Positions 35,021 through 44,523 of a stretch of DNA of 64,000 bases are shown here, in pieces (within the stretch, counting starts at the first letter, position 1; every line of letters begins with the position of its first letter). Below the pieces are notes generated by a model, which was not told the DNA's origin, searched no databases, and saw only the letters and a program-made list of their open reading frames with translations. Made by a program: the position numbers and the translations under genes. This DNA is from Loripinus fragilis (taxonomy: Eukaryota; Mollusca; Bivalvia; Lucinida; Lucinidae): positions 27,706-91,705 of the forward strand of contig CAXHUL010000211.1 in the NCBI GenBank assembly GCA_964019695.1, given 5' to 3'.

Positions 35021-36362
35021 AATCCAGATCAGGTCCGATGTTTTGTCGGGCCAGATCAAGGTCAAAAGTGTTTACTAAAAGGTAATCAGCAGATGCCACT
35101 AGTAGGGTAAGAGTTTATGAGGACAATCAAAGTATATTGGGAAGCCGTTTAGATAGAGCGAATCGTGGATCCACATTGAACTTAAATATTACAAATTCGG
35201 GGAATTGCCCTTAAAGACATACGCTACTAAATAATTCCCACATTGAAATCTTTTCAATACTTTGCATACAATTTGGTTTATGCATGGACTGTCAATTTAT
35301 GAAATAAAAAAGATAGGTCACCATGTTCATTTTTGTTTGCTGCTTTCGAAGCAGCAAACTTTCAGATTGACTTTTTCGGAAATCCGGTCATGCGCACTGC
35401 ACGGTGAGATTCTGTCTGACGCAAGATGTTTCGCTTATTTCGTCATACTCTTTGGACACATGACTCTTCATTAATACGCGGATCATTGCTATTAGCCCAT
35501 GACCCGCCCACTTCCTTTTGTCTTCAGCCAATCAGTTGCAAGAAACGGGCCATATTCAGTGTGGTATATTTTCCATACCCCACACTTTTTTGAGATCATT
35601 CCCATAACTTGATGAGAGGAAATTGCAGTCCAAAATGTTAATTTCACCAAATTTATTTTATTTTTAGAACCCAAAAGAAAACTGTGATAAGAATATTGAC
35701 ACAAAATGATGTAAATTTCAAATTTTAGCTGTTTCACAGAAAATTGGCGACTTCAGCAAATACTGACCAGGCTGCACGTGTACATGAAGCCTGGTCAGAA
35801 ATTACACTGCTTGTCCAAAAAGACAGCATGATCAAACGGCACATGGATATACACGCTGATCTGAGTCTCCACTGTTTGCAAATTAAGGTAGAATGCACAA
35901 ACAGAGGGGTCTGATCAGCCTATAAATCTGAAACGTGTGATCAGTGATCAATGATTCCCATATAATTTGAAAAAAAAATCTAACAAAAATGCTGCTAATA
36001 AAATCCATTTGTCCCATGTGAATGCATCCATGGCTAAAAAAGAAATGAGGACTCCTAAATGAAATGCAGCAAAATGCTACATAATGTGTATATTTCACGA
36101 TGTGAAACCAGCTTGTCAAAACACAGGAAACAGCTGGGTCAGGGCTAAATAGGTTATACAATGTTTTGTGTTGATTATGAAATATACACTCGGGAGCTCC
36201 GCTCCCTCGTATATATTCCATAACCAATACTAAACATTGAATAACCTATACTTAATAGTCGGATATAACGTAAGACATTCAATAAATGAGAAACTATATT
36301 ACTGGCTTTTATTTGGGATCCTTTGGCGTAACGATATTTAGGAATCCGCGAAAAAATGGAAA
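35021..36362. other. Intergenic with a MITE-like palindrome
   Basis: 35755-35885 holds CTGACCAGGCTGCACG...CCTGGTCAG and GATCTGAGTCTCCACTGTTTGC, resembling the cores of families A and B without clear ends. A possible AT-rich hairpin flanks 36180-36250. No gene seen. Confidence 0.4.
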
Positions 36363-36372
36363 ATTGCCATAT

Positions 36373-36573
36373 TTTGTTTGTTTGTTTGATTTGATTCTTT
36401 ACACGTCCCATCAACAATCTTTCAGTTAAACAGGGACGGGTCTTCCTGGGTTGAATCAGTGCTAAGCTAGGATAAATGTGTCTTGCTCAAGGACCACAAC
36501 CCAGTGACGGCGGTGAGGCTCGAACCCGCGGCCCCTTGGTCTCGAGTGTAGCTCTCTACCACTGAGCCACTGC
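36373..36573 (-). mobile_element. tRNA-derived SINE (minus strand) with 10-bp TSD
   Basis: Inverse of the 34813 SINE: tail TTTGTTTGTTTGATTTGATT at the left, CTTCCTGGGTTGAATCAG in the body, B box inverse GGCTCGAACCC and A box inverse CTACCACTGAGCCACTGC. Flanked by ATTGCCATAT at 36363-36372 and again at 36574-36583. Confidence 0.92.
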
Positions 36574-36583
36574 ATTGCCATAT

Positions 36584-37350
36584 AAAGATGAGCTGAGCTA
36601 CATGTAATTATACTCGGAATCGCTGGATGCAAGTCATTAAAGAAATAATTTAAAAAAGTAAACCTCTTACCTTAAAATCTTTACGTATTAATCCATGTAT
36701 CCGTAATTACGTTTTAAAACTAAAATTACAGTTAACTGATTTATGTTTTAATCCATTTATTACAGAAGCACACTGGTAAAACATACGTTTTCCATCGTCA
36801 TTTTAACAAAACAAGTTGACACAAAAGTGACCTACTCAAGCATCTGTCTGATTAATCCGAGCCTTCTCTGATGTTTAAGTGGCTTTTACATATTTTGATA
36901 TTTGCCACTAATGTAGTGGCAAATATTAAAATAAAGAAAAACCACTAAAACGTCAGAGAAAACTCGGACTACTGTCTGATCTGCATGTATATTTCACACT
37001 TTTCTGATGCAACACTTGTCCGAATGCTGATTGATTAACCCTTTACCTGCAAGTAGCTGTAATTCTTTGCATGCTGGATAATAAGTTTGCATAGTCATCT
37101 TTTTTTTGTTATCTGCATTGGACAGCAAAGCACAATTGCATATTTTTGTGGTGTCTGTCAGGACAGAGTGTCAATCAGTTGGATTTAGCCCACGGGCTGA
37201 CTGATCTTGGTTCAGAGTGCGGCTACCAGCCTGTCAAAAATTTTTATTTTGAGTACAATAAATTTCACAGTACCGCTTTGATGTTTACCTTTAAACACAA
37301 TTCACGATCTAGATCTGAAAATGGTATGATTTCAGGGAGATTCAGGCTTG
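36584..37350. other. Intergenic; possible family-A-type end at 37036
   Basis: TTAACCCTTTACCTGC at 37036 and CAACGGGCTGACTGATC-like sequence nearby suggest a decayed MITE with no matching right end. There is also a short inverted pair around 36890-36925 (TTTTGATATTTGCCACTA and its inverse). No gene. Confidence 0.4.
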
Positions 37351-37355
37351 ACATT

Positions 37356-37658
37356 CATGCGCTGATCCAGAGGGGGGGGACAGGGGGTCCGAACCCCCCC
37401 CCCCCCTGAAAAATCACAAAGATATAGGGTTTCCTAGCAATATTGATCTGGATCCTCTTAAAATCACAAAGCTACCAAGCCAGCATTCAATGTTGGGCCA
37501 TGATCGGCACGCAAGCGAAACGCCATTTAATGGCGTTTCGCTGGCAGGCCGCTGATGGCCCGCTTTTAGTGGTACTTGGATCCTCCCTCCCCTCATCAAC
37601 TAAAAAAAAAACGTTAGTGTTGGACCCCCTCTGACAAAACTTTCTGGATCCGCGCATG
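37356..37658. mobile_element. MITE, CATGCGCGGATCCAG family, with 5-bp TSD ACATT
   Basis: Starts CATGCGCTGATCCAGAGG and ends CTGGATCCGCGCATG. ACATT is present at 37351-37355 and 37659-37663. The interior has a G/C homopolymer switch (GGGGGTCCGAACCCCC) and a palindrome around AAACGCCATTTAATGGCGTT. Confidence 0.92.
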
Positions 37659-38940
37659 ACATTACCGAGATAATGTACGCACAGACGCACATACCAAGAA
37701 ATAAATTGATTGTAGCACGATTTGCATAACGGTGTATTTAATATTTACATTGGCATTTTCATGAAATGAGCCATTGCACGCAATGTAGATGAAAGTGCAT
37801 GTCTTAATTCAGGGTAATGGCCCCACTAGGTACTGTCGAGCCAACCAAGAGTGACAGTGATGTAATAGTAAATTGTACATTCCACTTTTGCTCCCACGAA
37901 TCGATAGATCACGTGTTTATTAATCCTACCTTCGGACAGGATTAATACATTCTAAGTCCTTGATAACTTTGTTAACAAAACCTCACGTCACTGCCACTCT
38001 TGGCTGGCAGGACAGTAGTCTTGTATTTGAAAGCAGTAAAGACCTTGAGGTGACCGCGACATCTCAGAAAATTTGCTTTCTGAACCCTACATCTGTAGAT
38101 GTATGTGCCCGACTTTGTTGCATGCGACCAACAAAGTCGTTACAGCCTGCGCACTGCATAGTCTTATCAGCGCGTTTTGTGGGGCCAGACCTGGGAAATC
38201 TGTCTGCTGATATTATTATATAGCTGCAGAGAAAAGGGCAGAGTCGATCACGGATCCTTATATAAGGTCCGTGCGGACAGCATTAATTTTAGATCAAAGA
38301 CGCCGCAACGATGATGTTTTAAGGATAGGGTAGCATGTGGACCTAGCAAGTTAGAACATAGAACATAATTGACCCATGATGGCCCCACTGTCATTCTCCT
38401 TTTCATGAAATCTTTAAACTCTTATTTTCGCTCATCGCGCGTTCGCGAATGCAAACATATAAATATAAAATTGTGGAGTGTTGGACGCTACACGAGAAGG
38501 CTTGTGACTGTGTGGCTATGAGCATGTGCATCCAACACACTTGTTTGCTGTAAGATAGTATGATAGATCCACTTGCGACATCCAAATTTTCAAAACTTAA
38601 CTAAAGCCCCTACCCAAAGACAGGTTTTCTGATGAAATGTTCGCATTCTCTCGAGCGACGGTGAGAGTTAAAACATAGTAACTCTTCAAAACTAGATGAG
38701 GTACAAGATTCTACGACATTTGATCTGGTTCTACATTGATCATACCGAAATGGAATAACCATGTGATTCTCTCATGTGATAGGAAAAACCCTGTTATGTG
38801 ACGCACGCGCTCGTGGTCTTACTTAGCTAGTATTTCTTAGCTGAAAAAGTACATATTGTTTTTTGTTGCTGTTGTTTTCTCTCACCTTTTCATTAGTTCT
38901 ACAGGCCTCCAGATAAAATGCGTATTGTAAAACTATTTTT
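37659..38940. other. Intergenic, small hairpin only
   Basis: ATTAATCCTACCTTCGGACAGGATTAAT at 37919-37946 forms a compact stem with a short loop. No gene seen. Confidence 0.4.
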
Positions 38941-38949
38941 TTTTAATTT

Positions 38950-39030
38950 CTCATCCAAAACATATGTTGTGGGTACTCAAAAGAACCGTCTCAATGAGAC
39001 GGTTTTTGAGCACCCAAAACACAGTAAGAA
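38950..39030. repeat. Short palindromic hairpin repeat, best copy
   Basis: GGGTACTCAAAAGAACCGTC followed by TCAATGA and GACGGTTTTTGAGCACCC forms a nearly perfect stem of about 22 bp. Flank ATCCAAAACATATGTTGTG matches the copy at 4510. Confidence 0.8.
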
Positions 39031-39221
39031 AATACTTACCATTTTACGCTAATAAAATTTCCTTATTTAGATCTATGGTTCTAAATATGATTTTCACATT
39101 GACGCTGAAAACGCGAGAAATGTAAAGAAATATCTGCGTCGATGGTTAAAAAATAATGAACCTCTTCCGCAGGAAATAATTGCTGATATTTGTAGTTACG
39201 GTCAACCAAACTAATGTTTGT

Positions 39222-39535
39222 CATGCGCGGATCCAGACAGCTTTGTCAGAGGGGGTCCACCTACATGTATGACAACTTTTTTGTTGTTGATTATGTTCAT
39301 GACTGGAGAAGAGGAGAAAGTATCCAATGCAGCTATATGCGGACCATCATCGGCCCACCAGGGAAACGTCATTAAATGCGTTTCTCTGGGCCAATATTGA
39401 ATGCTGGCTTTGTAGCTTGGTGATTTTCTGGGGATCGAGACTATAGTATTGTTAAGAAACCCTTTTTGTGATTTTTTTTTCAGGGGGGGGGGGCGGGGGT
39501 CCGGACCCCAGTCCCTCTCTCTGGATCCGCGCATG
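39222..39535. mobile_element. MITE, CATGCGCGGATCCAG family, with 5-bp TSD TTTGT
   Basis: Starts CATGCGCGGATCCAGACAG and ends CTGGATCCGCGCATG. TTTGT is present at 39217-39221 and 39536-39540. The wider flanks also resemble each other (GTAGTTACGGTCAACCAAAC and GTAGGTTACGGTCAACTAAA), so the locus may have been duplicated before or during insertion. Confidence 0.92.
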
Positions 39536-39699
39536 TTTGTAGGTTACGGTCAACTAAACAGGCATGTATGAAACTAGCTATTCAAATATAAAGCATTTGG
39601 GCGCAGGGCATATTTTTATTCGTTCTGACTAGAGTTTTCGTGAGATTCAAGCAATCCTGTACCCTAGAAGCATCACTACAGATATTTTAGGATAGCATA

Positions 39700-39990
39700 G
39701 GTTCCATGCACGGACCCAGGATTTTTTGTCAGGGGGGGGGGGGGTCCAGGAAACAGCCTGGACAACGTTTTTTATTTGTGTCCTCAACTTACCAGATCCA
39801 TAATACGGTGGTGTAAACCAGTTCATTTGATTGTAATTGGCTTGGGTGACAGTGGCGCCTGCTCTGGCCGCGATATCCTCACCAGTTTGGTTTATGAGAG
39901 TTACAATGTCAGCACTGGATTATAGGTTGATTTCGTAGCTAGCCATGTGCAGATCCAGAGGGGGATTGGGGGTCCGCACCAAACGAAACT
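39700..39990. mobile_element. Two partial CATGCGCGGATCCAG-family ends
   Basis: CATGCACGGACCCAGGATTT with a following G run at about 39703-39750, and CATGTGCAGATCCAGAGGGG with TTGGGGGTCCGC at about 39945-39980. Neither has a paired end of its own, though together they might be the eroded ends of one element. Confidence 0.55.
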
Positions 39991-40339
39991 ATGATATGTG
40001 CGCTAACGGCAGACTCGGATCAGCCTGGTGCTCAAGGGTCTTGTTAAACTACGCTGTCTGCATGGGGAAAGCTTAAGGTCCTTTAAATAGCTATCAAGTG
40101 CCCATATAGTAATTCCGATCAGCCTGTTACACTCGACGTCGTGCTCACAAACGGACAGTTTATTTTGCCACGGTGCGGCACATTAATGTTTAATGATCAT
40201 GGTTTTTGACAACCGTTTGGCCCTGTCTACTCGCTACAAGCGGAAATGTTCAAATAAATTGGTGTTGCTAAATATGGATTGCGGTTTCTTTTACTTTGAC
40301 GAGCTTGTCACTTATAACTCCGTATCATGTTCTGCGAGA

Positions 40340-40376
40340 CCTGGTGGTCTAGTGATAGCGCGACTCCAGATGTGCT
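40340..40376 (+). mobile_element. Truncated tRNA-like segment
   Basis: GACCTGGTGGTCTAGTGATAGCGCGACTCC resembles the 5-prime half of a tRNA or SINE head (A-box-like TGGTCTAGTGA). No B box follows. Confidence 0.3.
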
Positions 40377-40417
40377 TTTGCTAACTTGCTACTTGCGCGG
40401 TTGTAATAATAGGATAA

Positions 40418-40554
40418 AACATTCTTTTCCGTATATTAACGTTTGCCAAGCCCGAGTGTGATAATGTGTTGCAGCCCGATCCGCGAAGCGGTGAGGGCTG
40501 CAACACATTATCACACGAGGGCTTGGCAAACGTTAATATACGGAAAAGAATGTT
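40418..40554. repeat. 137-bp near-perfect palindrome
   Basis: The left arm runs from AACATTCTTTTCCGTATATT through GTTTGCCAAGCCC to GTGATAATGTGTTGCAGCCC. The right arm is its reverse complement with one or two mismatches. The spacer is under 20 bp and is itself partly palindromic (CCGCGAAGCGG). Confidence 0.93.
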
Positions 40555-40669
40555 ATATCGTCATTGTTATATACCTTCCTTTCAAGCACAAGCAGTTCCA
40601 AATAATGTTATTCAATTGTATGCAGAAATGTCTACCGTAGCATAATGAAGCGTACAACGAATTCACACC

Positions 40670-41480
40670 GGATTGTTGGCAATCGAAAACGTCAATATTA
40701 TCGACGAACGTAGACCAAAAATAGTTAGAAACAGACTTTTCGATTGCCATAAGTCGCCTGACTGGCGACCATTGGCAATCGAAAACACTTGTAGTAGCAA
40801 TTTCGGATCCGCGTTCGTCGATTGTTAAGAGAGTTTGCGATTGCCGCATATCTGGTATGGAAACAAATTTCTTTTTTTCAACAGGAATATGAAAAATGTA
40901 TTAAATTATTCATAGTAATTGTTCTGGCTATGTATTCAGTAGGCCTATATTCAATAAACACTTCAGATATGCGGCAATCGAAAACGTTTATACTTTCGAC
41001 AAACGTAGATCTAAGATCGTTAGAAACAGAGTTTTTGATTGCCGTTTGTAGCCCGACAGTAAATTATTCCTAGTAGCCGTTATTTTGGATTGGTTTGGCT
41101 ACGTATTCAGTAGGCCTATATTCAATAAACCTTTTAGATATGCGGCAATCGAAAACGTTTATACTATCGACAACGTAGATCTAAGATCATTAGAAACAGA
41201 GTTTTTGATTGCCGTCTGTAGCCCGACAGTAAATTATTTCTAGTAGCCATTGTTTTGGATTGGTTTGGCTGCGTATTCAGTAGGCCTATATTCAATAAGC
41301 ACTTAAGATAGGCGGCAATCGAAAACGTTAATACTATCGACGAACGAAGATCTAAAATCGTTAAAACAGAGTATTTGATTGCCGTTTGTCGCCCGACTGG
41401 CGACAAATGGCTATCGAAAACACTGTTTCTAGCGATTTGTGAACCGCGTCCATCGATTGTTCAGAGTGTTTTCGATTGCT
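40670..41480. repeat. Satellite with ~170-bp unit, built on GGCAATCGAAAACG
   Basis: GCGGCAATCGAAAACGTTTATACT recurs at about 40973, 41143 and 41311 with spacer GTATTCAGTAGGCCTATATTC at about 40932, 41106 and 41275. Both ends have inverted half units (TTGATTGCCGTTTGTCGCCC and GACTGGCGACAAATGGC). A further unit lies at 50780-50935. Confidence 0.85.
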
Positions 41481-42489
41481 GCCTGTCCGATATGATAAAG
41501 GAGCGTATTTTATGGTAATTGAAATAGTTTGGTCATTTCTCCATAAAATATTAGCGACGATATATCTTAACTTGCAGACAATGTCCTTGAGCGGGCTGTA
41601 ACGGCGTTGCAGCCCTCTGCTGCCATGTTGTAATGGGATTGAAGCCCGCGCACAGTGATTTGTCGCATTGCGACACGTTAAATTTAGATGAAACGTACAA
41701 CTGTCAGCGATTGAAACACGCCAAGTTTCTATGGTAAACACTCATAAGGTGTATAACAATGTTATTTAAAACATGCGACGTCAATGCTGGATTCAAGTTA
41801 GCGACGTAAGCCGTTAGATTGGCAGGCGAAAAGTTAGCATTAAAGTATCGTAGACAGCTACTCTGATTAAAAAAAACAACAAGCACCAATGAAGGGAAAA
41901 AACGATGTGTATGATCACAGTACGAACTAATACATGCCATTCGTAAATAGTAGTAGTATAGGTTTTGCTGGTGGAGCAGGAGTTTCGGGTTCCGGTTCCC
42001 TATTGTTCTTTTGTTCTATTGTTCCTGAAAGAATGCGTTATAATCTTAATCCTTTTGTTCGAAACAATGGGTGATTTCTTAACACAAAGGTGTGATATGT
42101 CAATATTGATGCAGCAGAGACAACGAAAGGAATTTCTTAAAATAAAGGTATTGATACCGGCAGAGACTGACTACGTACCGAAAAGGGCCTTAATACGGAG
42201 ATTTGAGCCAGCTCATGAGATAGGCGTTCAGCGAAGGCTCTGGCGAGACTGCACCCGGAGCCTTCGCTGTTCGCTCACACACACACATACAGTATGGAAG
42301 TTGTTGCTGTTGATTAACTAGACATATAGCCTCATTGGGTAGATAGCTGCGCATGCATGCATGCATGCACTATGTCAGAATGCTGCGTCGTCGTCGTCGT
42401 CGATATAAGTACCATTTTATCATGGGCTGGGGCATTTGTTGTAGAAAATTAGTTTATATGATGGATAGATCGTTTTGCCGTCTGTCAAG
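41481..42489. other. Intergenic with CATG and CGT microsatellites
   Basis: GCATGCATGCATGCATGC at about 42351-42368 and CGTCGTCGTCGTCG at about 42386-42402. A 118-codon plus frame (41965-42321) has no recognisable domain and I do not support it as a gene. Confidence 0.4.
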
Positions 42490-42642
42490 ATGGTATGTTT
42501 AACACTGTTGGTCATCATAAACGAAGTTTTTGCGTCGCGATTCATACCTGGTCACAAGCTGAGATACGAGACTGCAGTAGCCCGTAGACATTTAATAGAA
42601 ATACTACGAGATTTAGAAGCGGATCGCAGTACGGAGGCGTGA
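42490..42642 (+). CDS. Small ORF upstream of the ATPase, unrecognised
   Basis: ATG at 42490 opens a 50-codon frame: a hydrophobic start (VCLTLLVIINEVFA), then a charged, helix-like stretch (ARRHLIEILRDLEAD), ending in TGA at 42640. It is on the same strand as the three-ORF cassette, 48 bp upstream of its first gene, and could be a fourth small gene or the remnant of one. Length and lack of homologs in memory leave it speculative. Confidence 0.25.
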   Translation: MVCLTLLVIINEVFASRFIPGHKLRYETAVARRHLIEILRDLEADRSTEA

Positions 42643-42689
42643 GAAGCCCAGGCGGAAGGATTCGTTTTCCGCGAGGACCAGTGTGCTAA

Positions 42690-43556
42690 ATGAGCGGACA
42701 AGGAGACAATGATTATACCACAGAAGTCGCGGGATCTGGCAGGATTTCGCCGTCGCATACGGAGAATAGCGATTGCGATGGTGCGACTAGCGGCCGCTTA
42801 TGTGGAGCAGACGCCAGCAGACGAGTTTCAAACAGCGATACCGCGATGCATTCTGTTAGTTGTCGTGATACTGCTAAAGATTGGTTCGAGAAGGAGTCTC
42901 TCCTGAAGTTTGTGACCCCATGCAGCATATGCTTTATAGGGATGAATAACTGTGGCAAAACTACGTACATTACGAAAATGCTTGAACAGGCGGAGGGCGT
43001 TTTTACTGAGCCACCAAAGCGAGTGATTGTCTGTTACAATATTTTTCAGGATTTGTTTCGTCGTATGGGGGAAACTGTACCCAACATCAGCTTCTATCAG
43101 GGCTTACCTGATCGAGCGACGATAGAAGAGTGGTCGGCACAGACACGTGGGCATCTTTTGCTCGTTTTTGATGACTTATATCACGAGCTGATACAGAGCA
43201 AATCTGTATGCGATCTTACCATTATGCTAAGCCATCACCTCAACATAAGCTGCATTATGACGTCGCACAATATTTTTATGTGTGCCAAATACTCGAAAAC
43301 TATATCCACCAACTTGCATTATATCGGCATATTCACGCTTCGCGACAGGAGACATTTATCGATTCTTGGCTCCCAATTTTTTGCCCATAAAAGCAAGGCC
43401 AGAAATTTTGTGAAAGTGTACGACTTAGTAAGGAGTGAAAACAGCCTCGGTAATCCCTTGATAATAGACAATAGCCCCAGGTCTACAAATAGAAACTATA
43501 TGCTTAGGAGCAGGGTGATGCCTGGACAGTTTCCAATCATTTACGAAATCAGCTGA
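42690..43556 (+). CDS. P-loop ATPase resembling packaging ATPases of virus-like elements
   Basis: 288 residues, ATG to TGA, intronless. The first ~70 residues are low complexity. Then ICFIGMNNCGKTT (about residues 80-92) is a Walker A motif with G-x4-GKT, and HLLLVFDDL (155-163) a Walker B with two acidic residues. LSHHLNISCIMTSHNIF (180-196) matches the segment after Walker B in A32/FtsK-HerA-type ATPases of Polinton-, adinto- and related elements. That segment is usually HH-x-N-I-S-x-I-x-x-T-Q-N, so here TSHN replaces TQN, a change at the sensor position. The C-terminus ends PGQFPIIYEIS. By family, such enzymes pump DNA into capsids. The frame is intact. Tight spacing to the next ORF suggests one transcription unit. 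Confidence 0.7.
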   Translation: MSGQGDNDYTTEVAGSGRISPSHTENSDCDGATSGRLCGADASRRVSNSDTAMHSVSCRDTAKDWFEKESLLKFVTPCSICFIGMNNCGKTTYITKMLEQAEGVFTEPPKRVIVCYNIFQDLFRRMGETVPNISFYQGLPDRATIEEWSAQTRGHLLLVFDDLYHELIQSKSVCDLTIMLSHHLNISCIMTSHNIFMCAKYSKTISTNLHYIGIFTLRDRRHLSILGSQFFAHKSKARNFVKVYDLVRSENSLGNPLIIDNSPRSTNRNYMLRSRVMPGQFPIIYEIS

Positions 43557-43622
43557 GTCGGATACACTGTCGAGGAATTTAGCTTAAAACTTTATGGAAT
43601 CCCGCCTTGAGCTGTGTGTGAT

Positions 43623-44057
43623 ATGGATCGAGTGAGACGTAATAATATTTTTTTGCGATATCTAGTCTCAATCACAAGCAGTGGCCAACGAAAGTCATTA
43701 CTAGAGACGGCATCGGCGGATCAGATCACTGCTTTGGCAGAAATTGCTTACAATATTCTCAGTGGAGTATTTGAACTGACGAATTCAGAGCTGACCAGCT
43801 TGCAGCGCTACAGGAGCGTTTTAAGGAAGCTCGCTTCTAAGCATTTCCGAACGGACGAAAAGAAGACTGCTTTGTTGGGACAAAGCATCGCCGTGAAACA
43901 TTTGCTTGCTGTGTTTTTTAGTCACAATACAGCTTTAGGGGATGGATTCCGACGGGATCAGGCGGCTGATAGTAATACCCCAGACACAGTACCAGCAGTT
44001 AATTCGGAATCAGAAGGCAACGACGACGACGACGACCCCGCCAAAGAACAAAGATGA
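43623..44057 (+). CDS. Small protein of the virus-like cassette (144 aa)
   Basis: The ATG at 43623 (MDRVRRNNIFLRYLV) is preferred over a GTG nine bases earlier. The N-terminal half contains QRKSLLETASADQITALAEI and NILSGVFEL, followed by a Lys/Arg-rich stretch (YRSVLRKLASK). This pattern (LRxL, QRKxLL, a second helix with NIL-G, then basic residues) recurs in small ORFs next to this ATPase type in cnidarian and mollusc genomes. I suspect a core or virion-associated protein, but no function is established to me. The usual hydrophobic glycine-rich C-terminus is absent. Instead there is an acidic tail with an Asp run. It starts 66 bp after the ATPase stop, and its last 116 bp overlap the next ORF in another frame. 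Confidence 0.5.
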   Translation: MDRVRRNNIFLRYLVSITSSGQRKSLLETASADQITALAEIAYNILSGVFELTNSELTSLQRYRSVLRKLASKHFRTDEKKTALLGQSIAVKHLLAVFFSHNTALGDGFRRDQAADSNTPDTVPAVNSESEGNDDDDDPAKEQR

Positions 44058-44523
44058 TGAGAATGTCGATAAAGGCGAACAGAATCAGTGTCAAAATGAG
44101 GACTCTCGTCTACCTAACGAGGGTCAAATGGGTGTTATCTACGGCGGAGATGACGATCATTACAATGTGGACGACGTGGAGGGGAAGATTTTACAAATCA
44201 TTCAGTGCAGTTATCCGAAACCGATCATGAAAAAAATGCGGAAACTCTTCCTGTTTATCATTCATTTCGGTAGTGATGTCTTGAACCTAAATCAAAGAGG
44301 CAATGTACTTATAAGGGGCCAAATAATCGACCCCAAATCGAACATTCTAGATCTTCTCGAATCGTCTGTATCGGACCAGTTTTCGGGTAGCCCTGCAGGG
44401 TATCGAGCTTTTCTGCAAGTTTTGCGAGAAATCAACGTCCCTTCTAATTTTTATATCAGTGATCGAGGCCCAGGAAAATGGTGCAAAGAAAAACGTGAAG
44501 TCGGTAGGTGGAGACCATATTGA
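43942..44523 (+). CDS. Third ORF of the virus-like cassette (193 aa)
   Basis: ATG at 43942 gives IRRLIVIPQTQYQQL, a hydrophobic-Pro-aromatic start typical of the partner ORF in these cassettes. A Thr run and an acidic linker follow. The C-terminal domain contains KPIMKKMRKLFLFI, VLIRGQIIDPKSNILDLLES and AGYRAFLQVLREINVPSNF. The order GxxI-PxSxIxDLL, then GxxxFLxxLxxxNVP, is what I recall for this family. Function is unknown; a nucleic-acid-binding or capsid-associated role is a guess. It overlaps the previous ORF by 116 bp, including a CGACGACGACGAC tract read as Thr here and Asp there. The frame is intact. The last ~13 residues may be run-on. Confidence 0.5.
   Translation: MDSDGIRRLIVIPQTQYQQLIRNQKATTTTTTPPKNKDDENVDKGEQNQCQNEDSRLPNEGQMGVIYGGDDDHYNVDDVEGKILQIIQCSYPKPIMKKMRKLFLFIIHFGSDVLNLNQRGNVLIRGQIIDPKSNILDLLESSVSDQFSGSPAGYRAFLQVLREINVPSNFYISDRGPGKWCKEKREVGRWRPY

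Noticed and set aside
43614..43622. Upstream GTG start for the second cassette ORF
   Set aside because: A eukaryotic gene would use the ATG nine bases later.
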